Source: Actinoplanes palleronii
GTDB taxonomy: Bacteria; Actinomycetota; Actinomycetes; Mycobacteriales; Micromonosporaceae
DNA: 64,000 nt
NCBI RefSeq assembly: GCF_016862315.1
Contig: NZ_BOMS01000040.1
Coordinates: 1-64,000 of the forward strand
Direction of reading: 5' to 3'
The notes beneath the pieces were generated by a model. The model was not told the DNA's origin. It made no database searches and saw nothing but the letters and a program-made list of their open reading frames with translations. Both the position numbers and the translations under genes were made by a program. This document shows positions 17,509-26,406 of the stretch, in pieces. Every line of letters starts with the position of its first letter. Positions within the stretch are counted from its first letter, which is position 1.

Positions 17509-18387
17509 GTGACGTTCATCAGCATTCGTGAGGTCGCGCCGCGCGACGGCCTGCAGAACGAGGACCCGATCCCGGCCGACGGCAAGGTCGAGCTGATCGA
17601 CGCGCTGAGCGGCACCGGTGTGCGGCGGATCGAGGCGGTCTCGTTCGTGCACCCCAAGGCGATCCCGCAGATGGCCGACGCGGACGAGGTCTGGTCGCGG
17701 ATCACCCGGAACCCGGACGTGCGGTACTCCGCGCTGATCCCGAACACCCGGGGCGCGCAGCGGGCCCTGGCCGCCGGGCTGCGGGAGATCGAGGTGGTGG
17801 TCTCGGCCAGCGACACCCACAACCGGCGCAACCTCAACCGGACCACCGACGACTCGCTCGACGACATCGCCGGGCTGATCCCGCTGGTGCACGCGGCCGG
17901 CGCGACGCTCGAGGTGATCGTCGCGACGAGCTTCGGCTGTCCGTTCGAGGGGGACATCGCGCCGACGCGGGTGGCGGAGATCGTGGCCCGGGTCCGCGCC
18001 GACGGCGCGGACCGCATCGCGTTCGGCGACACCACCGGGATGGCGACACCGCGCCGGGTCCGCGACCTGCTCTCCGAGGTACGACCGGACCTGCTGCACT
18101 TCCACGACACCCGGGGTACCGGGCTGGCCAACATCGTGACCGCGCTGGAGCTCGGGATCGTCGAGTTCGACGCCAGTGCCGGCGGGCTGGGCGGGTGTCC
18201 GTACGCGCCCGGAGCGTCCGGCAACGTGGCCACCGAAGAGGTGGTGCACATGCTGCACGACATGGGCTACGACACCGGAATAGATCTGGATCGGTTGATA
18301 GCGACCGCCGAACTGGCCGAACGTCTGGTCGGCCGTCGCCTTACGTCCGGGGTCCTCCGGGCCGGACCGCGTACCCGTCTCGTGTGA
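17509..18387 (+). CDS. mvaB: Hydroxymethylglutaryl-CoA lyase
   Basis: A 292-residue TIM-barrel lyase splitting HMG-CoA into acetyl-CoA and acetoacetate, the last step of leucine degradation. The N-terminal metal/substrate motif is EVAPRDGLQNE, the metal-binding strand is LHFHDTRGTG, and the catalytic Cys loop is GGLGGCPYAPGASGN, all diagnostic. The GTG start lies 3 bases after the biotin carboxylase stop, so the two are co-transcribed. The remaining pathway enzymes (carboxyltransferase, acyl-CoA dehydrogenase) lie 3 kb downstream beyond two secreted-protein genes. Confidence 0.93.
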   Translation: MTFISIREVAPRDGLQNEDPIPADGKVELIDALSGTGVRRIEAVSFVHPKAIPQMADADEVWSRITRNPDVRYSALIPNTRGAQRALAAGLREIEVVVSASDTHNRRNLNRTTDDSLDDIAGLIPLVHAAGATLEVIVATSFGCPFEGDIAPTRVAEIVARVRADGADRIAFGDTTGMATPRRVRDLLSEVRPDLLHFHDTRGTGLANIVTALELGIVEFDASAGGLGGCPYAPGASGNVATEEVVHMLHDMGYDTGIDLDRLIATAELAERLVGRRLTSGVLRAGPRTRLV

Positions 18388-18559
18388 TTCTTCGGCCCGT
18401 TCCCGCGATCATATTTCTGATTTGGTCGCGTGACTTTCCGCGAGCTCACGTCGTTACCAATACCGAGTGGCCGATATCGCCTGTTCCTCACTAAGAGGAA
18501 CTGATCCGTACTAAATGGATCTGATAGCGCCGCAAGGCCGACGACGAGGGGTGGATCCG

Positions 18560-19585
18560 ATGCCGGGCTGGAGGGTCGAGCGCAAGCCGCGCACGGCGTC
18601 CCGGTTCGTGCCGGACGCCCCCGGCAGCTCCCCGCTCATGCCGCCCCACAGCCAGGGGGCGGAGCGGCGGACGGAGCGCCGCGCCGGACGCACCGGATCC
18701 CGGTGGGCCCTGCGTGCACTCGTCATCAGTGGCCTGGCCGGGGCGGCCTGGCTGCTCACCGGCGCCGCCGCACACGCCGCGGGAACCGACAGTGAGCCGG
18801 ACTCCGGCTTCCAGCTCGGGACCATGTCGGACGATGCGGAGCCGGCGACCGGAAACGAATACGTGGTGAGCGAACTCCTGAAGGCGGCCGTCCAGCCGTT
18901 GGAGTCCGTACCTGAGACCCATCGCGTTCTCACCTTCCCGACCGGCTCGGACGGAGTGCCGTCCGAGACGGTGGACGAGGACGAGCCCGCGATCGACGTG
19001 GAGCTCTTCGACGAGGTCCGGCGACCGGCGACCGCGCCGCTGCGTACCAGTGGCGGAGATGCGGACGACCAGGAACGGGCCGAGCCGGGGAGCGACACGG
19101 CTGATGCCGTGCCGGTGATGGTTGTGCCGGCCGGCGTACCGAAGGCCCTGGTGGCCGACGCCGTGACCGAACGGACCGCTGCTGAGCTGCCGGAACACCC
19201 GGCTGCGAGCGGTACCGGCGGTGCGGCGGCACGCAGCAGCATCCGGGTCTCGCGCGCCCCGGCCGGTCATTCACCGGCCCGGCGCGCCAAGGCCCACTCC
19301 CGGTCACACGTCCATCGGCATGCCCCGGCCGCCCGGCCGGTTGCGTCGGTGGCGATCCGGGAGACCGTGCCCGACGGCGACGGACCCGCGCCTGCGCGGA
19401 TGAACCTCGGGGCAGTCAGCGGTGTCCCGGCCGGTGGGCCGGGAGCATCCACGGAGAGCGGCTCGTCAGCCGTTCTTCCGGGCGGGATCGTGAACGGCCC
19501 GGTGGCCTGCCACCGCTGTCCGGTCGCACCCGATGTCGACGCCCGGCGGCATGACGCCGAGGCGCCGACCGTCTCACCTGACTAG
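18560..19585 (+). CDS. Secreted protein of unknown function
   Basis: A 341-residue protein with an unusually long basic N terminus (about 50 residues), then a hydrophobic segment SRWALRALVISGLAGAAWLL and an AHA-A signal cleavage site near residue 74. The mature part is low-complexity, rich in Ala, Pro, Asp and Glu, with a His/Arg-rich stretch (SRSHVHRHAP) and a single Cys pair in ACHRCP near the C terminus. No domain is recognised. ATG 18560 has a GAGGGG ribosome-binding site, whereas ATG 18515 does not. It lies directly upstream of the chaplin-like gene and may be a partner in surface assembly. Confidence 0.65.
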   Translation: MPGWRVERKPRTASRFVPDAPGSSPLMPPHSQGAERRTERRAGRTGSRWALRALVISGLAGAAWLLTGAAAHAAGTDSEPDSGFQLGTMSDDAEPATGNEYVVSELLKAAVQPLESVPETHRVLTFPTGSDGVPSETVDEDEPAIDVELFDEVRRPATAPLRTSGGDADDQERAEPGSDTADAVPVMVVPAGVPKALVADAVTERTAAELPEHPAASGTGGAAARSSIRVSRAPAGHSPARRAKAHSRSHVHRHAPAARPVASVAIRETVPDGDGPAPARMNLGAVSGVPAGGPGASTESGSSAVLPGGIVNGPVACHRCPVAPDVDARRHDAEAPTVSPD

Positions 19586-19851
19586 CGCCACCTGACCAGT
19601 GATGGCCTCGGCGGTGCGTCTCACGCAGCCGTCTCGACCGGGCCCGACGATTCCCGAACCGTTTGCGTACAAGCGGCGAATCGTGTGGGGCCTGAGGAGC
19701 GACCATCACGGCACCGCGCCGTCACGCCTCCAGAGGAGGCCGGAGAAATCGAGCCAGGGCACCGCTGCGCCCAAAATCGATGTTCTGGAACCAGCTAATT
19801 GAATACGTGGAAAACCCTTGCTGACCATTTTTGAAAGGCATCACTTTTCTC
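19586..19851. other. Intergenic region upstream of the chaplin-like gene
   Basis: These 266 bases separate the secreted-protein gene from the chaplin-like gene. The last 60 bases before the start are noticeably more AT-rich than the surroundings and could hold a developmental promoter, but no sigma consensus could be assigned with confidence. Confidence 0.5.
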
Positions 19852-21222
19852 ATGAAGAAGACGTGGGTTCGTAAGACGTTGAGCGTCGGGATCATGGCTG
19901 CCGGTGCCCTGCTGCTCGCCCCGGCCGCCGCACAGGCCGGTCTCGGCTCGTCCGGCGCCGGCCAGGACGGGATCACCCAGATCACGTCCACCAACCTCGG
20001 CGCGCTGAACGGCACGCAGTTCGCGATGCCGGTCAACGCCCCGATGAACATGAACGGCAACGCCCTCGCGCTGGGCGGCATCTCGAAGGCCTCCGGCGCC
20101 GGCGTCAACCGGGTCGCCGAGGGCTCGTACCGCAAGGGCGGCAGCGGGATCAACCAGGCTTCCGGCGGCAACGTCGGCTTCCTGAACGGCACCCAGATCG
20201 CCGTGCCGGTCACCGTGCCGGTGAACATGAACGGCAACGCGGACAGCCTGTTCGGGATCAGCTCGGCCCAGGGTGGCGGGGTCAACCGGATCGAGGGTGG
20301 CCAGGTCGCCCAGGGTGGCCACGGCGGCGGGATCAGCCAGTCGTCCGGCGGCAACGTCGGCTTCCTGAACGGCAACCAGATCGCCGTGCCGATCACCATC
20401 CCGATCAACCAGTGCGGCAACTCGACCTCGATCTTCGGGATCTCCTCGGCGCAGGCCACCTGTGGCAACTTCATCGGTGCCACCGGCCGGATGGCGCAGG
20501 TCAGCGGCGGCCAGAGCGGCCACAGTGGCCAGGGCAACGGCGGCAGCCAGGGCGGCTGGGGTCACGGCAACGACAACGGCAACCACTGGGGCCACGGCAA
20601 CGACCGCGGTCCGTGGGGCCACGGTGCCGGCCGGGACCCGTGGGGCCACGGCTGGGACAGCGGCATCAACCAGAGCAGCTTCGGCAACATCGGGTTCCTG
20701 AACGGCACGCAGTACGCGGCGCCGATCATCGCCCCGATCAACGTCTGCGGCAACTCGTTCGGTGGCCTGTTCGGCGCGTCCAGCGCGTCGGCGGTCTGCG
20801 TGAACCGCATCGGTGACGACGGCGGCCACTGGGTCAAGCCGGCCAAGGGTCACGGCCACGGCCACGTCAAGGGCGACAAGAACTGCACCTGCAAGGACAA
20901 GGGCGACAAGGGCGGCGTCCGCGGCGACAACGGCTACAAGGGTGACAAGCCGGCCGCCGTCAACGACGACAAGGGTTACAGCAACAAGACCCCGGTCGAC
21001 GTGAACGACGACGACAACGGCTACGGCGACGTCCAGGACGACGACGTTGACGACACCGACACCGGCGACGTCAAGGGCGACAAGGGTGACAAGGGCTACG
21101 GCGACGTCAAGGACGACAAGTACGGCGACAAGACCGGTGGCCGCAAGACCGTCGAGTCGGCGTCGGTCAGCAACCTGACCGGCAGCCTGGGCGGTCTCGA
21201 CCTGCTCGACAGCCTGCGCTGA
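19852..21222 (+). CDS. Secreted chaplin-like repeat protein with KGDKG tail
   Basis: A 456-residue exported protein with a clear signal peptide (MKKTWVRKTL..., cleavage after AQA at residue 29). Four repeats of about 45-50 residues (about 39-87, 99-147, 160-206, 271-319) follow the chaplin pattern: G-N-x-G-x-L-N-G-x-Q, then P-V-x-x-P-(V/I)-N, then a (C/M)-G-N turn. Repeats 3 and 4 carry the chaplin-type Cys pair (Cys188/204 and Cys299/316), while repeats 1 and 2 have lost it (NMNGN). A Gly/His/Trp-rich linker (220-270) and an Asp/Lys/Gly tail (330-430) follow. There is no LAXTG sorting signal. A role as a surface-active coat protein of hyphae or spores is inferred. ATG 19852 fits the signal peptide; TTG 19831 is the alternative. 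Confidence 0.82.
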   Translation: MKKTWVRKTLSVGIMAAGALLLAPAAAQAGLGSSGAGQDGITQITSTNLGALNGTQFAMPVNAPMNMNGNALALGGISKASGAGVNRVAEGSYRKGGSGINQASGGNVGFLNGTQIAVPVTVPVNMNGNADSLFGISSAQGGGVNRIEGGQVAQGGHGGGISQSSGGNVGFLNGNQIAVPITIPINQCGNSTSIFGISSAQATCGNFIGATGRMAQVSGGQSGHSGQGNGGSQGGWGHGNDNGNHWGHGNDRGPWGHGAGRDPWGHGWDSGINQSSFGNIGFLNGTQYAAPIIAPINVCGNSFGGLFGASSASAVCVNRIGDDGGHWVKPAKGHGHGHVKGDKNCTCKDKGDKGGVRGDNGYKGDKPAAVNDDKGYSNKTPVDVNDDDNGYGDVQDDDVDDTDTGDVKGDKGDKGYGDVKDDKYGDKTGGRKTVESASVSNLTGSLGGLDLLDSLR

Positions 21223-21250
21223 CACTGATCCTTCGGCGCGGTGACGCGTG

Positions 21251-21283
21251 AACGGGAGCCCCAGCATCGGCGGGGCTCCCGTT
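21251..21283 (+). terminator. Terminator hairpin after the chaplin-like gene
   Basis: A perfect 12-bp stem (AACGGGAGCCCC with GGGGCTCCCGTT) around a 9-base loop. The downstream T tract is poor. It separates the secreted-protein genes from the carboxyltransferase operon. Confidence 0.75.
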
Positions 21284-21317
21284 CGTCGTTGCCGCCGGTC
21301 CACGTTCTGGGATAGCC

Positions 21318-21345
21318 TAACGATCGTTAACCCTGACGGTCGTCA
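21318..21345. promoter_or_regulatory. Tandem putative TetR operators, copy B
   Basis: TAACGATCGTTA (21318-21329) is a perfect 12-bp palindrome. TGACGGTCGTCA (21334-21345) is a second one with the same T-N-ACG-NN-CGT-N-A layout and a centre-to-centre distance of 16 bp. They lie 25-53 bases upstream of the carboxyltransferase ATG. The TetR protein encoded at 15354, whose own upstream region has a related AACGACCGTT, is the likely binder. Confidence 0.65.
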
Positions 21346-21370
21346 AGGGTCTCGAGCGGGGAGTGCATCC

Positions 21371-22894
21371 ATGGACAGTGACGCGCTGGCGCAGGTCCGC
21401 AAGCGTGTGCTGGCCGGTGGCGCGGAGCGGTACCACGCCGCTAACGCGGCGAAAGGCAAGCTCTTCGCCCGTGAACGGATCGCGCTCCTGGCCGACGAGG
21501 GTTCGTTCGTCGAGGACGGGATCTACGCCAACAGTCTGGCCGACGGACTGCCCGCCGATGGTGTGATCACCGGAGTCGCCCGGATCGACGGCCGCGACGT
21601 GTGCGTGATGGCGAACGACTCCACGGTCAAGGCCGGCTCCTGGGGCGCCCGCACGGTGGAGAAAATCGTCCGGATCATCGAGCGGGCGTACCAGCTCAGC
21701 ATCCCGATGATCTACCTGGTCGACTCGGCCGGCGCGCGGATCACCGACCAGGTCGACCTCTTCCCCGGCCGTCGCGGCGCCGGCAAGATCTTCCACACCC
21801 AGGTCCGTGCCTCCGGCGCCATTCCGCAGATCTGCGCGCTGTTCGGGCCGTCCGCCGCGGGTGGCGCCTACATCCCGGCCTTCTGCGACGTGGTCGCCAT
21901 GGTCGAGGGCAACGCCAGCATGTACCTGGGATCCGACCGCATGGTCGAGATGGTCACCGGGGAGAAGACCACGCTCGAGGCGATGGGCGGTGCCCGGGTG
22001 CACTGCGCCGAGTCGGGCGTCGGGCACTTCCTGTGCAAGACCGAGCGCGAGGCGCTCGACGTGGTGCGCACCTACCTGTCGTACGTTCCGTCCAACTGGA
22101 CGCAGCAGCCGCCCGCGGCGGCGGTCGCCGGTCCGTCCGGCGCCGACCTCGCGGCGCTGGTCCCGGCCAGCGAGCGCCAGGCGTTCGACATGCGGAAGTA
22201 CGTCAAGGGCCTGGTCGACGAGAACTCGTTCTTCGAGATCCAGGCGCTCTGGGCGCGCGAGCTGACCGTCGGCTTCGCCCGGCTGGACGGCGAGGTGGTC
22301 GGCGTCCTCGGCAACAACTCGATGTTCAAGGGCGGCGTGCTCTTCGTCGACTCGGCCGACAAGGCGAGCCGGTTCGTGCAGCTCTGCGACGCCTTCAACA
22401 TCCCGCTGCTGTTCCTCACCGACGTGCCCGGTTTCATGGTCGGTTCCGCGGTGGAGAAGCAGGGCATCATCCGGCACGGCGCAAAAATGATCACCGCGAT
22501 CTCCGAGGCCACAGTGCCGAAGATCTGCGTGGTGGTGCGTAAGGCGTACGGCGCCGGGCTCTACGCGATGGCCGGTCCGGGATTTGAGCCGGACGCCACC
22601 ATCGCCCTGCCCACCGCGAAGATCGCGGTAATGGGCGCCGAAGCCGCGGTCAACGCGGTGTACGCCAACAAGATCGCGGCGATCGAGGACCCGGATGCCC
22701 GGGCCGCCTTCGTCGCCGAGCGCCGCGCCGAGTATGAGCGCGACATCGACATCATGCGCCTGGCCAGCGAACTCGTCGTGGACGCCGTGGTGGAACCGGG
22801 CGATCTGCGGGCCGAGCTGATCCGGCGCTTCTCCGCCGCGCGTGGCAAGGACCGCTCGTTCTCCCGTCGCCGCCACGGCGTCACTCCGGTCTAG
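21371..22894 (+). CDS. Acyl-CoA carboxylase carboxyltransferase (probable methylcrotonyl-CoA carboxylase beta)
   Basis: A 507-residue crotonase-fold carboxyltransferase. The N-terminal half holds the acyl-CoA pocket (LVDSAGARITDQ, then FGPSAAGGAYIPAF). The C-terminal half holds the carboxybiotin site (FLTDVPGFMVGS and VRKAYGAGLYAM). The DQVDLFPGRRGAGKIFHTQV segment resembles methylcrotonyl-CoA carboxylases rather than AccD5-type propionyl-CoA enzymes, supporting leucine breakdown together with the biotin carboxylase at 16165. The ATG at 21371 has a GGGGAG ribosome-binding site, and tandem operator palindromes lie just upstream. Confidence 0.92.
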   Translation: MDSDALAQVRKRVLAGGAERYHAANAAKGKLFARERIALLADEGSFVEDGIYANSLADGLPADGVITGVARIDGRDVCVMANDSTVKAGSWGARTVEKIVRIIERAYQLSIPMIYLVDSAGARITDQVDLFPGRRGAGKIFHTQVRASGAIPQICALFGPSAAGGAYIPAFCDVVAMVEGNASMYLGSDRMVEMVTGEKTTLEAMGGARVHCAESGVGHFLCKTEREALDVVRTYLSYVPSNWTQQPPAAAVAGPSGADLAALVPASERQAFDMRKYVKGLVDENSFFEIQALWARELTVGFARLDGEVVGVLGNNSMFKGGVLFVDSADKASRFVQLCDAFNIPLLFLTDVPGFMVGSAVEKQGIIRHGAKMITAISEATVPKICVVVRKAYGAGLYAMAGPGFEPDATIALPTAKIAVMGAEAAVNAVYANKIAAIEDPDARAAFVAERRAEYERDIDIMRLASELVVDAVVEPGDLRAELIRRFSAARGKDRSFSRRRHGVTPV

Positions 22895-22910
22895 GGACAG
22901 GTGTCCGGTA

Positions 22911-24068
22911 ATGGTGGATTTCCGGCTCGGCGACGAGCTGACAGACCTTCGGGACAGCGTTCGGCAGTTCGCTCGCGAGCAGGTGGCGCCGGTGATCGCC
23001 GAACATTATGAAAACAAGACTTTTCCGTACGATGTGATCCGTCAGATGGGCGCCATGGGCCTGTTCGGCCTGCCCTTCCCGGAGGAGTACGGCGGCATGG
23101 GCGGCGACTACTTCGCGCTCTGTCTCGTCCTGGAAGAGCTGGCCAGAGTGGACAGTTCGGTCGCCATCACACTGGAGGCGGCGGTCTCCCTCGGCGCCAT
23201 GCCGATCTTCCGGTACGGCACCGAGGCCCAGCGCAAGCAGTGGCTCCCGCAGCTGCTCAGTGGTGAGGCGCTTGCCGCTTTCGGTCTCACCGAGCCCGGC
23301 TGTGGCTCGGACGCGGCCGGCACCACCACCCGCGCGGTGCTCGACGAGTCGACCGGCGAGTGGGTGATCAATGGGACCAAGGCGTTCATCACCAACTCCG
23401 GCACCGACATCACGGTGCTGGTCACGGTCACCGCGGTCACCGGGATCAAGCCGGACGGCAGCAAGGAGCTCTCCACGATCATCGTGCCGTCCGGTACACC
23501 CGGCTTCACGGTGGCGCCGGGCTACTCCAAGGTCGGCTGGTGCGCGTCGGACACCCACGAGCTCTCGTTCGACGACGTCCGGGTCCCGGCCGAGAACCTG
23601 CTCGGTGAGCGGGGCCGTGGGTTCGCCCAGTTCCTGCGGATCCTCGACGAGGGCCGGATCGCGATCGCCGCGCTCTCCGTCGGCCTGGCGCAGGGCTGTG
23701 TCGACGAGTCGGTGTCGTACGCGAAGCAGCGCACCGCGTTCGGCCACCCGATCGGCGACAACCAGGCCGTCCAGTTCCTGATCGCGGACATGGACCTGCG
23801 CGCGCACGTGGCCCGCCTCGGCTATTACGACGCGGCCGCCCGGATGCTGGCCGGCGACGACTTCAAGCGGTACGCCGCGATCGCCAAGCTGAACGCCAGC
23901 AATGCCGCCATGGAGAACAGCCGGTACGCCACCCAGGTGCACGGCGGGTACGGCTTCATGAACGAGTCGGCAGTCGGCCGCTTCTACCGCGACGCCAAGA
24001 TCCTCGAGGTCGGCGAGGGTACGTCCGAGGTGCAGCGGATGCTGATCGCTCGCGGTCTCGGGCTGTAG
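22911..24068 (+). CDS. Acyl-CoA dehydrogenase, probable isovaleryl/short-branched type
   Basis: A 385-residue FAD flavoprotein of the classical acyl-CoA dehydrogenase fold. The FAD-binding segment is AFGLTEPGCGSDA, followed by the INGTKAFITNSG strand. The C-terminal helical domain includes QVHGGYGFMNES and the catalytic-Glu segment VGEGTSEVQRMLIAR. It oxidises an acyl-CoA to the enoyl-CoA, passing electrons to ETF. It starts 16 bases after the carboxyltransferase stop, with which it is surely co-transcribed, so isovaleryl-CoA is the favoured substrate. Confidence 0.92.
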   Translation: MVDFRLGDELTDLRDSVRQFAREQVAPVIAEHYENKTFPYDVIRQMGAMGLFGLPFPEEYGGMGGDYFALCLVLEELARVDSSVAITLEAAVSLGAMPIFRYGTEAQRKQWLPQLLSGEALAAFGLTEPGCGSDAAGTTTRAVLDESTGEWVINGTKAFITNSGTDITVLVTVTAVTGIKPDGSKELSTIIVPSGTPGFTVAPGYSKVGWCASDTHELSFDDVRVPAENLLGERGRGFAQFLRILDEGRIAIAALSVGLAQGCVDESVSYAKQRTAFGHPIGDNQAVQFLIADMDLRAHVARLGYYDAAARMLAGDDFKRYAAIAKLNASNAAMENSRYATQVHGGYGFMNESAVGRFYRDAKILEVGEGTSEVQRMLIARGLGL

Positions 24069-24154
24069 ATCGACGGTTGATACTCGGAGTCCGCTTGTCG
24101 ACAAAACGGGCTTCCGGGTTCACTCGGATCGATCAGTGTGCCTAGTTTCGCAGC

Positions 24155-25570
24155 ATGGCGTCCGATCAGCGTCCCCGGCACGGGTTCGGCGCCGTGCTGC
24201 GCGATCACCGGCGACGGGCCGGCCTGACCCAGGAGGAGTTGGCCGCCCGCGCCGCGATCGGCGTCCGCACGGTCCGTGACCTGGAGCACGGCCGTGCTTC
24301 CCGGCCGCAGCGAACGACCGCCGAGCTGCTGGCTCAGGCGTTGGGTCTGTCCGGTTCTGACCAGGCCGCTTTCCTGGCCGCAGCTCGGGGCCGCCCGGCC
24401 GACGAGGTGCTGGTGGACTCCGCGCTGACCGGTGTGTCCGGGCATTCCGCGCCGACCCCGTTCCTGCGGACACCGCCCACCGACGAGCTGATCGGCCGGG
24501 ACGCTGATCTTGCCGGGATCCTCGCCCGGCTTTCTGCCGACGGCGGGTCGAACGCCACCGACGGCGGGCCACGCGGGGTGACCCTGGTCGGTGTTGCCGG
24601 GGTGGGCAAGAGCAGTCTCGCGATGGCCGCCACGCACCGGCTGGCCGGCGGGTATCCGGGCGGGGTGGCCGCGGTTGTGGTCCCCGACGACGCCACGGCC
24701 GGCGAGCTGCTGGACGGGGTGGCGATCGGCTTCGGCGCGACCGCTCCCGGGCTGCTGGCCGGTCATCTCGGCGATCGGCCCGCGCTGCTGCTCGTGGACG
24801 GGGTGGACCGGGCGCCGGAGGTCGTCGCCGAGGTGCTCGCGACGTTGCTGGAGCAGATACCCCGGCTGCGCTTCCTGGCCACCGCCCGCCGAGCACGTGA
24901 GCCGGCCACCGTGCTCACCGGTGAGCGCGGCGAACTGATTCAACCGGTCGCTCCGCTGGCCGCCCCGCCGCCGATGTCGCAGGCGGAAACGGTCGACGAG
25001 CTGATCCCGTACCCCGCAGTGGGTCTCTTCCTGGAGCGGCTGGGCCGTGTGCGCCGCACCCGCCTGGCACCGCATGAGATCGCGCCGCTCGCGGCGCTGG
25101 TCCGTCGGCTCGGCGGCCTTCCGCTGGCGATCGAGCTGGCCGCGGCCCGCGGCCGGGTGCTGTCCGTGTCGGAGATCCTTACCTACTACGCCGAGCCGGT
25201 GGCGCCGCTGCGTGCCGTGGTGGCCGAGAGCTACCGGCTGTTGTCGCCCGTCGAGCAGCGGGCGTTGCGCGTGTGGTCGGTGTTCCGGCACCGCTGGTCG
25301 CGAGGGCTCGGCGAGGCGCTGCTGGACACATCGGACGACGATCGCGTCGACGTGGTGCACATGTTGGACCGGCTGATCGCGTTGGGCCTGCTCACCGTGA
25401 GTGGCGACGACGTGGTCCGGTTCCGGCTGCCCGCCGCAGTCCGCGATTTTGCCACCGGAGAGGCCGCCGCTGCGGGAGAGTGGGAGGATGCCCGGAAGCG
25501 GTATGACCGCCTGCTCCTCGACGTCGCCGATCACCTGGCCGACCACGTCGTCCCGGACCTGGCGCCGTAG
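24155..25570 (+). CDS. XRE-STAND (NB-ARC-like) regulatory ATPase
   Basis: A 471-residue protein. The N terminus has a Cro/XRE helix-turn-helix (about 10-65: AGLTQEELAARAAIGVRTVR). It is followed by a STAND/NB-ARC ATPase with Walker A GVAGVGKSS (146-154), Walker B ALLLVDGVD (210-218), and the GGLPLAIELAA motif (320-330). A winged-helix-like region ends the protein. Most relatives continue for several hundred residues into TPR repeats; here the sensor is absent or very short, so this may be a truncated or stripped-down member. Target and ligand are unknown. Confidence 0.85.
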   Translation: MASDQRPRHGFGAVLRDHRRRAGLTQEELAARAAIGVRTVRDLEHGRASRPQRTTAELLAQALGLSGSDQAAFLAAARGRPADEVLVDSALTGVSGHSAPTPFLRTPPTDELIGRDADLAGILARLSADGGSNATDGGPRGVTLVGVAGVGKSSLAMAATHRLAGGYPGGVAAVVVPDDATAGELLDGVAIGFGATAPGLLAGHLGDRPALLLVDGVDRAPEVVAEVLATLLEQIPRLRFLATARRAREPATVLTGERGELIQPVAPLAAPPPMSQAETVDELIPYPAVGLFLERLGRVRRTRLAPHEIAPLAALVRRLGGLPLAIELAAARGRVLSVSEILTYYAEPVAPLRAVVAESYRLLSPVEQRALRVWSVFRHRWSRGLGEALLDTSDDDRVDVVHMLDRLIALGLLTVSGDDVVRFRLPAAVRDFATGEAAAAGEWEDARKRYDRLLLDVADHLADHVVPDLAP

Positions 25571-25816
25571 CCGGGAGGTCGGGCGCGGCGTGCGCAACCG
25601 GCGTCTTTCGTGCCCCCCACGCGACGCCCGTCGCAGCTACACCGCGCCCGTACGCGACGCGAACGAAGACTCCCCCGAAAGCCCCGTTCGTCGCCTCGAT
25701 CGCGCCGCATCCCCCTGGGCCGCCACAGTAGTCCGGCGTCGCCCGCCGACCACGGAATTCGTCCGTTCTGCCGGTGGTTCTGCCGGTCGCGACGACCCTG
25801 ATCGCGATGACCTTGA
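25571..25816. other. Gap between convergent genes
   Basis: These 246 bases lie between the XRE-STAND gene and the MarR gene. No credible coding frame, RNA gene or strong hairpin terminator was seen. Confidence 0.5.
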
Positions 25817-26302
25817 TCAGGCCTGCGTGACCGTTTCTGCACTTCCCGCCGTGGCGCACGGGTTGACCGCGTCCCGGATCGTCCGGAGTGAGTCGAGCAG
25901 GTCGTCGAGCCGGCCTTCCGGGAGCAGACCGACATACCAGCGCTGGACCAGCTCCAGATGACCAGGCAGGACCTGGGCGAGCCGGTCCTGGCCGGCCTCG
26001 GTGATCACCGCGTAGGAGCTGCGCCGATCGCTCGGGCAGGCCTCCCGGCGGACCAGGCCGTCGCGTTCCATCCGGTCGACGACCCGGGTGACGCCGCTGG
26101 TGGAGAGGGTGGTCTGCCCGGCGAGATCGGTCATGCGCAGCCGGTCGCTGGGCGAACGGGCGAGGCGCGTCAGCACCTCGAACTCGACGGAGGAGAGTCG
26201 GTGTTGTTCGAACTGTGTGGCGAGACGGTTCATCAGACCCGTGTAGGCCTCGGCAAGCAGGCCGACCGCGGTGAGGCGAGGGTCGTCCAGATCGGTGTTC
26301 AC
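25817..26302 (-). CDS. MarR-family transcriptional regulator
   Basis: A winged-helix regulator of about 161 residues. The recognition region reads RMTDLAGQTTLSTSGVTRVVDRMERDGL, followed by the wing CPSDRRSSYAVITEAG. GTG 26302 gives the usual length; earlier in-frame starts would give a longer, poorly conserved N terminus. The gene is divergent from the YceI gene, and the 104-bp shared region contains the YceI promoter, so mutual regulation is likely. Ligands of this family are often phenolics or oxidants, but nothing here identifies one. Confidence 0.9.
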   Translation of the reverse strand: MNTDLDDPRLTAVGLLAEAYTGLMNRLATQFEQHRLSSVEFEVLTRLARSPSDRLRMTDLAGQTTLSTSGVTRVVDRMERDGLVRREACPSDRRSSYAVITEAGQDRLAQVLPGHLELVQRWYVGLLPEGRLDDLLDSLRTIRDAVNPCATAGSAETVTQA

Positions 26303-26323
26303 CCTGTCGACTCTAACAGGCAC

Positions 26324-26352
26324 TTGACACAGGGAATATTGCTCAGCATATA
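26324..26352 (+). promoter_or_regulatory. Probable sigma-70-type promoter for the YceI gene
   Basis: TTGACA (26324-26329) and CATATA (26347-26352) are separated by 17 bases in a locally AT-rich stretch between the divergent MarR and YceI genes. The start codon is 55 bases downstream. A MarR-binding site probably overlaps it, but no clear palindrome could be delimited. Confidence 0.65.
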
Positions 26353-26406
26353 GTTGCTCCGTCAGACAAGCATCCCGCACCGCACGCTTCGAGAAAAGGA
26401 CAAGTC

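Noticed and set aside
20650-21222. Sortase sorting signal in the chaplin-like protein
   Set aside because: The C terminus has no LAXTG/LPXTG motif followed by a hydrophobic span and a basic tail, so it is not an obvious substrate of the class E sortase at 45820.
25401-25961. A rightward frame after the XRE-STAND gene
   Set aside because: It overlaps the ends of two well-supported genes and has no domain, start signal or conserved composition.
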